Counted from the stretch's first letter, positions 1-11,868 are shown. The stretch is DNA of 64,000 nt from Epiperipatus broadwayi (GCA_028023455.1 JAQFVV010006208.1:8042963-8106962); one strand, 5' to 3'. A program made the numbers and translations. Notes: a model not told the origin generated them from the sequence alone.

Positions 1-100
1 GAGGTATTTTCTTGCGACATCATGGAGCTTTGTGTACTGATAGTCCGGCTTGGCTCTCTGCTTATCATGGCATGGGGAGCTGCAGTTCACGTATTCACCT
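1..100 (-). pseudogene. hAT-like transposase C-terminal fragment at window edge
   Basis: Read on the minus strand, one frame stays open to the window edge and ends in KPDYQYTKLHDVARKYL. This resembles the stretch just before the dimerization region of ZBED-type hAT transposases, where a hydrophobic 'L..VARKYL' precedes the SER box. The block is clearly GC-richer than the DNA after it. A stop lies just upstream in this frame (about position 108), so only about 33 residues are open. The opposite strand is also open over the same bases, so coding direction is not certain. Confidence 0.28.
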
Positions 101-135
101 TTAGTATCTCACCGTGCCTACTTCATCAGCATTAA

Positions 136-1869
136 CTAATCAAGCAGAAAGACATTTTAAAAATTATATATTTTTTTTGATTCTATAAAACGATATTAAC
201 TTTCGTTTATTAAAAAGAAACATTTTAAAAGTGAGGCAAACAAGCAAATAGCTTTGTGTGGATCTACAAAATTAAAAAAGTAAAGAATTGATGATTCAAT
301 AATTTAATTTAAAAACGTTGGTAATTAATCAACAAATACCTGTCAAAAATTGACTATACTTTTTTTAAGGAAAAAAAAAGAGAACTTTTAAATTGAAACT
401 AATTTTAAATTATATATTTTGTTTATACACATGTATATGTGTGAAATTTATGTGTTTTCCAAATGAATTAATTATAATAAAAAAAAATATTATTATAACA
501 AATTAAAATATGTAACTTTTTGTCAGTGTGCGAATACACGCACACACATATGTAAAATTTTTAAACATTTATAGTATATTTTTTTATATACAACTGTAAA
601 AAGTTATTTTATATGACAATTGTAATATAAGTCAATTGTACTGCATATTTGCGTGTGCGCATATATGTCAATGCTTGTCAAATAGGACATATATGCAAAT
701 TTTAATCATTTTTTTTTTGTCATTATTGAATACCAATTGAAATACATTAATTTTATGTTATAAATGGCGCGTCTGTGCACACATATAGATAAATCCATGT
801 AACAATTTGAATTTTGACTAGTAATTATGTAAGTCACAAATGTAATAATTATTTTATGTTTAATTGAAATGTCTTCATCCTATGTTATAAAACACATGTC
901 TGTGTATGGATATATGCATGTGTTTATAGATACCCATTAAGAAATAATGCAATTAATGTAATAACTTGAATTTTGTAGTAATCTTGTAAATTACAGAGGG
1001 ATGACTTTATTATTGTGTATCTTTCAAAATCAGAACCCTTATAAGACCTTAATCATTTTTTTTTGTTATTAATAAACCTGTATTTAATTGTTAAAAATGG
1101 TTTCCATCATCTCTTGGTCACATACAGTAATAGAGCTTGTGTTCTCTGAGCTAGATTCGAGCATGGGATGAATATATAAATGAGGATGTGTATTTAGTGC
1201 TTTGGGGCATCCAGAGATGATCAATCATCATCCTGGTTGGCACAAAAGAGGATACTCTTTAAAGCCCACACACTATATTTTATTTTAGTTTAGTCTTGTT
1301 AAAAAAAATTAAGTTTATAGTTGGCCAGTACAAGTGGCCAGAGCATTGATGATGATCAGCATGTTTTAAATGTCCCAGCATTATTGTTTTGATTTCTGAT
1401 TATTGTGTATTTTAATGGATGGGCACTAAGCTGGTACATCCAAGTTATGTTTAAATAATTGCCCAAGGTGGCAAAGGCTCAATAGTTAGCCCGGTCTAAA
1501 GAAGAACAATTTTCAATCCAGCCACAAGATGGTCTGTTGATTGCTGGTGGTTAATTATGCTTGTAGTTGCTCTTCTGAGTTAGCTGTCTGACTTCTCAAT
1601 GATCTCAGAGATTTTCTAATCTCATTTTATTATCAAATATATCTTACTTATAGATACTTTGTAAATATATGATATTTCATTTAAATGGACTGGGAGTGAT
1701 GATGTTTTTCCATCACCCAGTTCAAATCTTTTCTTTTTCTCCTTCCCACCCCATCCCGTTACAATATATATGTATATATATCATAGAGACAATATATATA
1801 TATATATTTAAATATTACATATTCAGCCAGTATTCTGCCCATCCCTCTTCTGTATAATTAAATGGACAT
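136..1869. other. AT-rich DNA without recognised gene
   Basis: No coding signal on either strand. Two imperfect copies of a roughly 130-bp unit lie at about 766-840 and 875-1000 (shared ATGTTATAAA and TTGAATTTTG blocks). A TA microsatellite lies at about 1764-1812. The part at 1100-1620 is less AT-rich but has no frame I recognise. Confidence 0.5.
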
Positions 1870-2285
1870 ATTAAGGTCCTATATGTGAAGGATCAGATTG
1901 ATTTAAGGCCAACATGGATATGATAATATTGGCATCAATGAAGGCTTTGAGCATTCCATCCTTGAGTTTTCAATGAAATGGATGGCTAAAAAGTTGGAGA
2001 GTGGAGAAGATTGGAGCCATCCCATTAAAATTTTAAAGATTTTCTATCTTAATATAAACTGAGCATTGATTGTATACATGTGTGGAAGATGGTGATCTGA
2101 ACTAACTGATGAGTACTGGTTCAGCATAAAATGCAGATATTGGAGATCATTTATCTTTCTCACATTTATGTGGTCATATGTATCAGTTGTATAAGATAGA
2201 TTGAATAGAGGTAGGATGCTTAAAAGTTCGAGTTCGAGTCCCTTATAATTATATATATCATTCTGCATGCAGTCCATTGTATGCT
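1870..2285 (+). mobile_element. HR3 element copy with mutated hammerhead
   Basis: This matches the HR3 copies at 44515-44900 and 49900-50375: a CAACATGG..ATGATA block, then TTAATATAAACTGAGCATTGATTGTA, the hammerhead region, and a tRNA box-B-like end (GAGTTCGAGTCCC). The ribozyme block at about 2093-2147 keeps CTGATGA and the stem II sequence GTACTGGTTCAGCAT. The invariant GAA has become AAA, so this copy should be inactive. HR3 and its copies are defined here by comparison within the window. Confidence 0.6.
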
Positions 2286-2698
2286 AAACATTTAGTATAT
2301 AATTGTTATGCCACATAAAAAGGGTGAGAGAGTCTTCTTGTGGTTTATTGAAATATTATTTTAAAATTGCTTGGAAATTACTATCTTATTATTGTTTAAG
2401 GTTATGAATTACATAATAGTTTACTAATTAAAAAATATAAAAACAGATTTGCATATTTTTAAAAAATTATTTTTTTAATTTATAGGTAAGTTAAACTGTT
2501 TTCCTGAAGTCTGGCTATGCAACTGGGAAACAGAGTACTATCACCAAATCTTAATTAGCAATTTTCCTATTCTTTTCAAGACTGATATCAGAAATTTACA
2601 CTTCCAAAATGAAGTCCAAAATAGTTGTATATGCTAGTTGGGTCCCCCCCCATGAAAATTTTCCAAATTGATGAGTTGCATTAAATACCTTAATTGAA
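2286..2698. other. No recognised feature
   Basis: AT-rich, with one C run at about 2646-2653 and no supported gene. Confidence 0.5.
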
Positions 2699-2821
2699 TA
2701 ATTATAATAAAAACAGGCAAAACTCTCTATTCGTATTGCCACACACAGCAAGCTAGAGTAATCAATGGATGCCAGAAGGCTTGTGCATAAAATCCCCAAT
2801 CTAGTGCCTACTCATCCAATA

Positions 2822-2863
2822 TCCCCAGACTAGTTTCTGGCTTGTGGCCTTCGTCAGTGAGGA
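2822..2863 (-). ncRNA. Hammerhead ribozyme (HR1), type I, minus strand
   Basis: Read on the minus strand: stem I TCCTCA, core CTGACGA, stem II AGGC-CACAA-GCCA, core GAA, short stem III ACTAGT, cleavage base C (complement of 2828), and the other stem I strand TGGGGA. All invariant core bases are present. The first stem II position is an A-A mismatch here; the HR1 copy at 12733 has T-A. Confidence 0.78.
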
Positions 2864-3139
2864 GCCTATATAAGCTGATGGGTTTGAATTGAAAATATTA
2901 AGGTGTTTTCAATTTAAGACTCATAGTTTTGTAGTTAATTGGAGATAAAAGGTAGGTGCTGGAGGGTTGCTTTAGATCCTAAGATCTAGGTGCAGTGCTC
3001 TCATATACTGCACCTAGATCTTAGGATCTAATGCAACTCTCCAGCACCCACCTTTTATCTCCAATTAACTACAAAACTATGAGTCTTAAATTGAAAACAC
3101 CTTAATATTTTCAATTCAAACCCATCAGCTTATATAGGC

Positions 3140-3181
3140 TCCTCACTGACGAAGGCCACAAGCCAGAAACTAGTCTGGGGA
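3140..3181 (+). ncRNA. Hammerhead ribozyme (HR1), type I, plus strand
   Basis: TCCTCA (3140-3145) pairs with TGGGGA (3176-3181), six pairs with one G-U. Between them lie CTGACGA (3146-3152), stem II AGGC-CACAA-GCCA, GAA (3166-3168), self-complementary ACTAGT and C3175. The predicted cut is after C3175. The two- to three-pair stem III resembles Penelope-type hammerheads, which are thought to work best as dimers. Confidence 0.8.
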
Positions 3182-3346
3182 TATTGGATGAGTAGGCACT
3201 AGATGGAGATTTTATGCACAAGCCTTATGGCATCCATTGATTCCTCTAGCTTGCTGTGTGTGCATACGTATAGTGAGTTTTGCCTGTTTTAATAACAGTT
3301 ATAAGTAAGCATAAGAGGTGGTGATCATGTGATGTAATTATAATAA

Positions 3347-4375
3347 TTAATATGTTCTTCCAAATTTTACTATATATAAATATAAACAAGAGAAAGATTC
3401 ATGGGTAGATATTTGGACCATTACTGTAATCATGCTTAAGTTCGACAATATCTAGTTATTTTTTTTTTTCATTTAGAAAATAAATGAAATGTTCTTGAAA
3501 TGGTAGCAAGTAATTTTGGATATAATGCACCCAATGATGATTACACATCTATTAATATTTCTCTACATGAACAATTTCCTGTATATCCCTTAAACAGAAA
3601 AAAATATAAAAAAAGAACTTGATATTTTTGATCCCTAAAAATAGTAATGACAACATATATATATACTAATGTGGTTAAATGAAAATTAATACTCACCCCC
3701 TGAAACATCAAAATTCGGGACTCCATGTATTCGAATACGTAATAAATATAAAGGATTACTATTAATTTTTATTGATCCTGATAAAAGTCCAGAAAAATAA
3801 TGGATGTATCTAATAAAAAAGAAACATTTATTTGAGATGTTATATAATGTGAAAAATTCTCGTATTCAAAAATAAAAAGTAACTTCGATAGCTAATTTTT
3901 AAAAAAGAATGATCAACAACCAACTATTTATTACTACTAATAAATCAATACAAGTATATGGGTATTGGTTATATAAGATGGAGTGGATGGCTGAAACAAG
4001 TTTGAAAGTCTGTGTTCAAATCCTCTTTATTATTAATAATACTAATTTGTTTAGTAACTTTTTTAGGAATTAAAATATTTCTACGAATTCAAAAATTTTT
4101 GTACAGAAAAGAGTCTCTCAGACTTTCAATATGTCTGCCAAGTATCACCTTGAAGATATCAGCATAATGATATACATCCTCAATCATCCAAGTCATGCAA
4201 TAAAAAAAGAATAAAAACAACATTCTTAATGTTTCATGAGAAGTTCTCACTAATTATCAGACTTCATAAATAGAAAAGCCACCATTAAAGATGTTGATCC
4301 ATGTTTTCTTTGTTACCTTTGTCTCTGCCCTCCATCCAATGCCACAATTAATGAATATTTCTTATTGCATTGCCA
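3347..4375. other. No recognised feature
   Basis: AT-rich. Short open frames on both strands show no family resemblance. Confidence 0.5.
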
Positions 4376-4380
4376 AATCC

Positions 4381-4556
4381 ATATGATATTAATATCATCT
4401 ATGTTCTTTATTACTCTTTTCAATCTTTTTTTAACAACTCACTATTGACAGTTCTGAAGAAGATTGCTGGGGCAAGCAAAACTGTCAATAGCGGGTTGTA
4501 AAAAAGCATTGTAAAGAATAATAAGAAACATAGATGATATTAATATTAATGAATAT
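4381..4556. repeat. HR5 hairpin with hammerhead-like apex
   Basis: Inverted repeat whose arms contain ATATTAATATCATCTATGTT / AACATAGATGATATTAATAT and, further in, ACTCACTATTGACAG / CTGTCAATAGCGGGT. The loop reads CTGAAGA (4454-4460), A, GATTGC-TGGG-GCAAGC, AAA, ACTGTC. This is the order of a hammerhead core with a possible stem II, but GAA has become AAA and one extra A precedes stem II. The related hairpin at 63112-63320 keeps GAAACTGTC. Confidence 0.5.
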
Positions 4557-5329
4557 TACATGTAATTGACAACAATTTCATACTTTTTAATAATAAGATC
4601 TCACTGTTACATTCTATTACAAACACCTTTTTATATAATTATATAAGACAACTGCAAAAATCATCCAACTTCTACATGTGTGTTTATATATATATAGTTT
4701 ACTTCAATAGCAAATTCTTATTTGGTAATATTCTTTCAAAGATCAAAGATCTTTTTACTGAAAGATCATTTAAAGGATATTTTTTTATAAGGCGTATTTT
4801 TCTTATCCTGCTCCATCTGAGCAGTGGTTGAATGCCACACTAAAAATTCCCAGATTGATTGATTCTCAGCTGACCAACTGGACAGAACTGCTTGTGCTTA
4901 GCATGTTATTCTGATACTCACATACTACATAAACTCCTAAGAAACTGACCATATGATTTTTTTTTATTCTTAAGATTAATTATTCGCACTTAAGATCAAT
5001 TATTCACACTCTCTTTGCATTTAATAAATGTGCTCATTCTATAATAAGCTTGATGTCAAATTCTAACAAGGGCTTACTTTAAATAATATCACAACATTAC
5101 TCAAATTCGACACTTAAAGATCATCATAAAATAATGGACTCAGTCTTAACGGATGGTAAGAATTTGAAGAGCTCTCCATTTTTATTTAGCCCTCTAACTA
5201 AGAATAGTTAGATGTTTATTTACCAACATTATCCAATGTTTAATTGGGTTGATTATGGGCGGGTTCAAACTTGGATTTAAATAACATGGAAGGAACAGTC
5301 TGCCTATATGTAAAAGTAGTGGAAAATAG
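4557..5329. other. No recognised feature
   Basis: AT-rich DNA with no supported gene or repeat. Confidence 0.5.
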
Positions 5330-5432
5330 GGCTTATATTATTAGATGTGATATGTTGGACTATTTCCATCATCTATGAGTGAATATTGAATGTATAGAAA
5401 ATTTTAAACTTTATTTAAACTTTTTCAAATAC

Positions 5433-5754
5433 CACTAAACATCACATGATTACTATTTCTTAGGCTAACACATTACTGTTATTAAAACAGGCAAAACTCT
5501 CCATACAGTAGTGCCACTTAGTGCCAACCAGAGTAATCAATGGATGCCCGAAGGCTTGTGCATAAAATCCCTATTAGTGCCTACTCACTGACGAAAGCCT
5601 CAAGCCAGAAACTAGTCTGGGAATATTGGATGAGGAGGTACTAGATAGGGATTTTATGCAGGAGGTACTAGATAGGGATTTTATGCACAAGCCTTCTGGC
5701 ATCCATTGATTACTCTGGTTGGCACTACTATATGGAGAGTTTTGCCTGTTTTAA
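5433..5754. mobile_element. HR1 element nested in HR4, with target duplication
   Basis: Bounded by a perfect 12-bp direct repeat, TTTTTCAAATAC, at 5421-5432 and 5755-5766 in the host HR4 arm. This is the clearest boundary in the window: the left part is the ATCACATGAT..AACTGTTATT tail, followed by the HR1 inverted end; the right end is TTTTGCCTGTTTTAA. A 27-bp internal tandem duplication lies at about 5634-5687. One hammerhead motif sits between the arms. Confidence 0.78.
5582..5621 (+). ncRNA. Hammerhead motif (HR1), weakened stem II
   Basis: CTGACGA at 5588-5594, stem II region AAGCCTCAAGCCA, GAA, ACTAGT and C are in order, then TGGGAA. Changes in stem II (GGCCAC to AGCCTC) remove one G-C pair, so activity is doubtful though the core is complete. 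Confidence 0.5.
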
Positions 5755-6038
5755 TTTTTCAAATACAAACAACTTGTTAGTAATAACATACAATTAGACA
5801 ACACAGGTTAGTAATTACACTGGCCAGCCAGCACCCCTTAAGAAGAGGGGAGAATAATACCTCTTAAAACATTGTGGTGTAATCACTAACCTGTGTTATC
5901 TAATTATGTGTTATTATTAACAAGTTGTTTGTATATGAAAAGTTTAAATAAAGGTTAAAATTTTCAATACATTCAACATTCACCCATAGATGATGGAAAT
6001 AGTCCAACATATCACATCTAATATTATACCATCATCAC

Positions 6039-7794
6039 AAACTTTCAGGCAAAAAGGGCTTATATTAATTTCCAATGCAACAGAATTATTGCTGACTGAT
6101 GTTTTATCATGCTTTGAAAAACCGATATTAGTTTTCAAATATCACTTATAATTTGATAGTCTTTTATCTTAATGTCAAACTAAGTCACTTTAATTAATTG
6201 TAATATATTTACTTATTTTACTATATCACAAAAAGTCATATACAATTGTTAAATATTGATTAATATCATCAATATATATATATATTAAATCTGGTTTAAC
6301 AAGTTGAATCTTTCAAATTTCTTGTTTATTTCTTATTAAAATAATTGATAATTCGATGTCAAGTTTTTAATGCACCGATTTTATTGCCTTAAGGTTGTTG
6401 ACTGGAGATACGTCTTTCTAGCAATTGTTTAACTGGCAATATTTGCAAAGGCATATAGACATGATATTAGTACTATTCTTTAATTGTCAAACAAGTTTTA
6501 TTCACAACATGAGGGTGAGAATGTTTTTGCCTGTGGTTGGAACTCTACATGAGAAAAACTAAATCTCTGCATCTTTATATTGCTTAGAGTAAATGGTTCT
6601 TTGAATATTAAAAGCCGCTACTGTTTATTAATTTTTATTTTACCATCGATCATTTTATACTGTCAAATTTAAAAATGTATCGATGCATTAAATAAATTCT
6701 AAAAATAATATTATTTCAAAGCACATCTATCTCCTGCAAACTATAATAATTAATACTAAAGACATCTTTCTAAAATGTTAAAAAGAATGACCTTCACAGC
6801 AGTTAAACAGAAGTCTGAAAATGAAATTCAATTTGAAAATATAACCTACGGCGTAAATAAATACGATAATCAAAAGGCTAATACAAATAGCATTATCGTA
6901 ACACTTCTCGACTTTCAATACAGATACATAAAAGAAATGTTTGAAATCTCATATCTTCTATTTGAAATTGTTTTTTACTTTCGTTAAAATTAATGTCCAA
7001 TAGCGGCTTCTTCCCTAAAATAATATGCGCATAAATTTAAACATTTTATTACAATAGTAACATTTATATACGCGCAAACACACAGAGATAGAGAAAATAC
7101 ATGTGTAAAGCTCTCGTTGATGCGCAATGCGATGAGCAATCGATCATGCTAGGAATGTATCCTTTTTTTTTTTTTGCTTAAGTTGCAACAATGTTAAAAA
7201 CTTAAAACGTCTATATATAGCATGTAATGATGAGAAATGTCCATGGTATATTTTTAACCAATCTGCATATACGATTAACCCAATCTTTCAAAAAGGATCA
7301 CAAAAAAAACAGTACCGTTTCTTAAAATCAATATTTATTAATACGTATTTCACCATTTTCAAAAGTGGCCCATTAATTTCAATGTATACATGCCGCAGCT
7401 AAGAGCCAACAGGCTAATTCTTGACAATGATTATATAATACGACTGAAATGTTGGAGGAAAATTGAAACGAAAAGTGTTTCGTAAAATAAAACGAGATTT
7501 GAAAAGAAAAAGTACATTCAATTAAATTGGCTTTTGTTATATAAAGTTATTAGAAAATAATGAGAAATATGCATGCACACACACTTGTCTAATCAATTTA
7601 TTGAATGGTTAATCCTAGTAATTAGTAGAGTTGAAATCTATAAACTATCTATTCTAAAGTAAAATAGTTTACATTATATTTCAATTAATAAAATGGTGAA
7701 TTCTTGTTTTATAGTCTCTATAGCATATACGCGAAGACAATTACTTTTTTAAAAAAGAAGACAAGATTGCAGTATCATGGGATCTCATTTTTAT
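6039..7794. other. No recognised feature
   Basis: The 70-codon plus-strand frame at 6775-6987 has no family resemblance and no splice context that I can support. The rest is AT-rich. Confidence 0.4.
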
Positions 7795-8110
7795 TCACTA
7801 TAGGCAAGTTACTTTCAAGAACTTTAAATATAGAGGATTTGAACTCAGACTTATAATCACCCTTCAACTATCCCCACTATCTCATATCGCTGATACACAT
7901 GATCACACACATGTAGAAAAGATAATCACCAACATATGTATTTCACGCTGAACCAGCACTCATCAGTTGGTCCATATTGGTGATTATCTTTTCTACATGT
8001 GTGTGATCATGCGTATCAGCGATATGAGATAGTGTGGATAGGTGAAGGGTGCTTGTAAATCTGAGTTTCAAATCCCCTATATTTACAATTAAGCTCCAGG
8101 TATATAAAGA
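7795..8110. mobile_element. HR3 palindrome with hammerhead at the apex
   Basis: Arms of about 130 bp (AAAAGATAATCACCAA at left and its complement at right, continuing outward to the box-B-like GATTTGAACTCAGA / TCTGAGTTTCAAATC ends). The hammerhead region is the loop itself: on the minus strand CTGATGA, GTGCTGGTTCAGCGT, GAA, ATACATAT. The base at the cleavage site is G rather than A, which should block cleavage. CACCAA pairs with TTGGTG as stem I. Confidence 0.6.
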
Positions 8111-8843
8111 ATGCCTGTATTTCAAATATTTTCAAAAACTTTGTTAAAGAAGTTGCTTCCAGTCATAAATGTCTCAATGTGAGTTTAGACAATCAAGAAG
8201 CACTATAGACATGGTTTTTGTTGCCAGGCAAAAGAACAGGGCCGAAATTAAGGCGATTGGGCCCAATCGAGCCCCGCACTTGAAGGGGCCCCGCATCACC
8301 ACCAAAATTAACAAAAAGTTATTTTTTGAAATTTAAAGCAAATTGCTTTTGACGATAAAGGATAAATTATTCAAATAATTAAAAATATATTTATTTTAAG
8401 TTCGCATTGATGGATGAGATTTATTATTGTGTTTATTATAATATATATATACATTATAATATAGAAAACGGATAACCGTAAGTGTCGTTTTTGACTAACG
8501 TTTAATTAATCAGATAGTACTATCTTCTCTCTCAATTATTCTATTCTATGTGGGTCTTACTCGGCGCACTCACATTCGTTTTTTGGCATTAGCCATTGTT
8601 GCGCTGCGCTCGCTATTAAGTAGATGTGGCTACTATCAAATGTCAATTGTTTATTGCATTTGCAGTTCTCTATTCTTCTAATAGTTTTAATTATTAGTGT
8701 CGTATTTTGTGACTATAATTACTAATTGTTAAAAAAGATAAGTACTAATTATATTACATAATATTTATTAACAAGAAATAATATTTAAAATTAAACATTT
8801 AAGTATATTTTGTGGTTAAAAATGGATTTTATTTTATCATTAG

Positions 8844-11351
8844 ATGTCGAATCCACTGAAACGAGAAAGAGATGTAGGAAGAAAATATAAAAGTGATAGT
8901 CTAAAAAGGAAATTAAGTGCAAAAAGGAAAATCAAAAATGAAAAACTCGGAGGTGCTTTGAACAAATTTTTAAAAATATATAATGATGACAAAGGTGAAG
9001 AAGAAGAAAATGATGATAAAGATGAAGAAGAACAGGTAAAAAATAAACAAGAAACACAATTACACAGACTGGAACTGGAAGAAGCAAATATTGCAATGAA
9101 AATGGAAAAACTGAATATAACTGATGATCCTGCTTCTTGGTCCGAGATTATTACTCAACAAATAAGAGATTATTTAGTTAAAAAAGGTCCTACAAAAATG
9201 ATCTTAAATGAGTTTCTGCGCCAAGAGGATGGAACACACTTTTCAAAAGTGCATCTGAAAAGAAAGCTTACGAATGGTGAAATAATAAGCCGTCCTTGGA
9301 TAATATATTCTGAATCAGAAGACAGAATATTTTGTTTTTATTGTCGGCTATTCAGTATGGGTGCCTCAATTACACTAGCCACTGTAGGATTTAATAACTG
9401 GCCAAATATATATAATAGATTAGCCACACATGAAAAATCAAAAAAACATTTGGTAGCTATGTTAAAATGTACAGAGCTTCAAAAAAGACTTTCTGCTGAG
9501 CAAACAATAGATAATGTTCAACAGAAGTTGTTGAACCAAGAAAAAGTTCGTTTGTATAAGATATTTGAAAGATTATTTTCTGTAGTTCAGTTTTTAGCTG
9601 AACAAAATATCGCGTTTAGAGGATCCATCGAAAATCTAGATGATGCACGAAATGGAAATTTTCTAGGAATATTTGAATTATTTGAAAAATTTGACCCAGT
9701 AATGCAGGATCATATACAAAGAATCGCCACAAAACAAATACACCAAAGTTATTTAAGCAAAACAATACAAAATGAAATAATAAACTTAATAGGCAACAAA
9801 TTAAAAAATAAAATTATTGACAGAATAAAATATGGAAAATATTTTGCTGTGATTCTGGATTGTACTCCAGATGTCAGTCATCAAGAACAAATGTCTCTTA
9901 GCATCAGATATGTTTCGGATGGAACATTACCAGGCTCGAATATCGCTATATATGAACAATTTATCAAATTTATACATGTAAAGAGCAACACAGGGGAAAT
10001 CTATTTTTTGTGTTAAAGAAAGAAATTCAAAGTTTAGGGCTTGACATCAACAATATAAGAGGGCAAGGATATGACAATGGTTTGAACATGAAGGGTAACG
10101 TCTCCGGTGTTCAAGCTAGACTCTTAAAAGAAAATCCAAGGGCATTTTTTTCTCCTTGCGTTTGTCACAATTATAATCTAGTATTGGGAGATGTAGAAAA
10201 AATTTGCCCAGAGCTTTAACCTTCTTTGGTATTCTCCAACACCTATATGTTTTGTTTTTGGCATCTTCAAAAAGATGGTTAGTACTTTTCAAATATGTAA
10301 AAGAACTTACTGTGAAGCCTCTTTGCGATACCAGGTGGGAATGTCGGATTCAAAGCGTAAAAGCAGTGAGATACCAAATAGGTAAATTTTATGATGCTCT
10401 TTTAGAAATATCAGAAATTTCTGAAGGTCCGCAAATTAAAAGCGAGGCAGAATCTCTTGGAAATGCAATGAAAGACTATAAATTTTTAGTATCATTGGTT
10501 TTTTGGCACGATTCACTGTTCCAAGTCAATTATGTAAGCAAGGAACTTCAAAGTAAATCTTTAGATGTATCCATTGCACCTTCTTCATTTGAAAAACTTT
10601 TAAAATGGTTAAGCGACTACAGAAATACTGGATTCGAACAAGTTTTAGTTCAAGCAAAAACTCTTGCAGAAGATTTGGAAATATCTACAGAATTTCGAAA
10701 TAAAAGGCTTCGGAAAAGAAAAAAAACATTTCAATTATGAAGGTGATAATGAACCTATTGTAGATCCGATAAACGCATACAAGATATTTTTTTTAAATTT
10801 TGTTTTAGATAAAGCTACAGAATCATTAAAAGATCGTTTTGAACAATTGAAAAATCATAATGACTTATTTGGGTTTCTACGGAAAATTTCAAAATATGGA
10901 AAAAGAAACACTTCAAAAACATGCAGCTAAATTAGAAATTTCTCTAACAGATTCTAGGTTCACAGAAAATGATGCACTAATAGTGAAGGAAGCTGATATA
11001 GATGGAAAAATGTTAGTTGAAGAAATGGAAGTTTTAAAATCTATCCTTCCATCAGAATTTTTTGAAAATCCATTTAAAATTTTAAAATTTTTATCGGAAA
11101 ATGATAGAGCAACGGCATTTCCAAACTTGTTTATTGCTCTCCGAATATATTTAACAATTCCAGTGAGCGTTGCTTCTGGAGAGAGATCATTTTCCAGGCT
11201 AAAACTAATAAAAAACTATCTGAGATCGACAATGAATCAGGATAGATTAAATAGTTTAGCAATTATGTCGATTGAAAGTGAAGAAGCAAGGAAATTGGAT
11301 TTTCAAACTATTTTAGAAGAATTTACAGAACAAAAACTTAGAAATATGTAA
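8844..11351 (+). pseudogene. hAT transposase (ZMYM1/TTF zinc-finger type), frameshifted
   Basis: Transposase of the hAT subgroup found in animals as ZMYM1-like proteins. In order: a lysine- and glutamate-rich N-terminus; a TTF-type zinc finger at about residues 130-205 (IFCFYCRLFS, then HEKSKKH); a DUF4371-like RNase-H-fold part with VILDCTPDVS and GQGYDNGLNMKG; LCDTRWECRI; and the C-terminal dimerization domain with VASGERSFSRLKLIKNYLRS. The first frame runs 8844-10016. Single-base slips near 9998, 10205, 10728 and 10900 break the rest into four frames, but the family sequence continues across every break and ends at the stop at 11349-11351. Few other stops have accumulated, so inactivation looks recent. 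The gene is probably dead unless the slips are sequencing errors in A/T runs. The ATG at 8844 opens the frame and is followed by a basic start typical of this family. Confidence 0.9.
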
Positions 11352-11363
11352 ATTCATATATTC

Positions 11364-11868
11364 AAGAGGGATTCTTTTTATTCCTGCATAAATTCTATAT
11401 CTTGTATTGGTCAGAGGGTATTCATTTATTATTTAACACTCGCAAAGCGTTTGCACAATTGGCTTGAAAGGCCGATATGAATGTAATTACAATTATATAC
11501 AGACGCTATAAAAATAAATGCTTATTTATATATATGGTTAAGTTTCAGTTGGAATGACGTTTAGTAAATTCTAGAAAATTTCATCAGCGTCATTCATTCA
11601 GACATTGTATATAGTAATTTAAAGTGACCGTTCTATCGTCATGCCTTCTGTGCCAGTACTTCAGATTTGCTCATATATAAATATTTGAGTCGTAGGAATA
11701 AGAGGGATTTTTTTTATTCCTGCATAAATTCTATATCTTGTATTGGTCAGAGGGTATTCATTTATTATTTAACACTCGCAAAGCGTTTGCACAATTGGCT
11801 TGAAAGGCCGATATGAATGTAATTACAATTATATACAGACGCTATAAAAAATAAATGCTTATTCATAA
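11364..11868 (+). repeat. Direct duplication in hAT 3' region
   Basis: A block of about 160 bp (AGAGGGATT, then TTATTCCTGCATAAATTCTA, ending ACAGACGCTATAAAAA) occurs at 11364-11525 and again at 11699-11862, an offset of about 335 bp. The copies are almost identical, so the duplication is recent. It lies between the transposase stop and the right end. Confidence 0.85.

Larger units (their letters stand above)
2711..3334. mobile_element. HR1 element, long palindrome with two opposed hammerheads
   Basis: Near-perfect inverted repeat centred at about 3001: each arm is about 290 bp and the spacer is 10 bp. The ends carry the HR1 signature (ACAGGCAAAACTCTC at left, its complement GAGTTTTGCCTGT at right), followed by a short one-sided tail ending GATCATGTGATG. 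The direct repeat TAATTATAATAA flanks the element at 2699-2710 and 3335-3346, a 12-bp target-site duplication. Each arm holds a hammerhead motif, so one is minus-strand and one plus-strand. No open frame is present, so the element is non-autonomous. The similarity of the arms suggests recent formation or gene conversion. Confidence 0.8.
5330..6038. mobile_element. HR4 palindrome interrupted by an HR1 insertion
   Basis: The outer arms 5336-5432 and about 5935-6035 are complementary (GATGTGATATGTTGGACTAT at left and its complement at right). The inner arms around AACAACTTGTTAGTAATAAC continue after the insertion at 5433-5754. The centre reads AAGAAGAGGGGAGAATAATA then CCTCTTAAAAC, the degenerate hammerhead-like block of this family. 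The copy with an endonuclease remnant at 46505-47470 has the same arms and centre, which ties this palindrome to a Penelope-like source. Confidence 0.6.

Noticed and set aside
1-135. Plus-strand open frame from position 1 (ELCVLIVRLGSLLIMAWG)
   Set aside because: The hydrophobic reading has no family; the minus-strand frame resembles a hAT transposase better.
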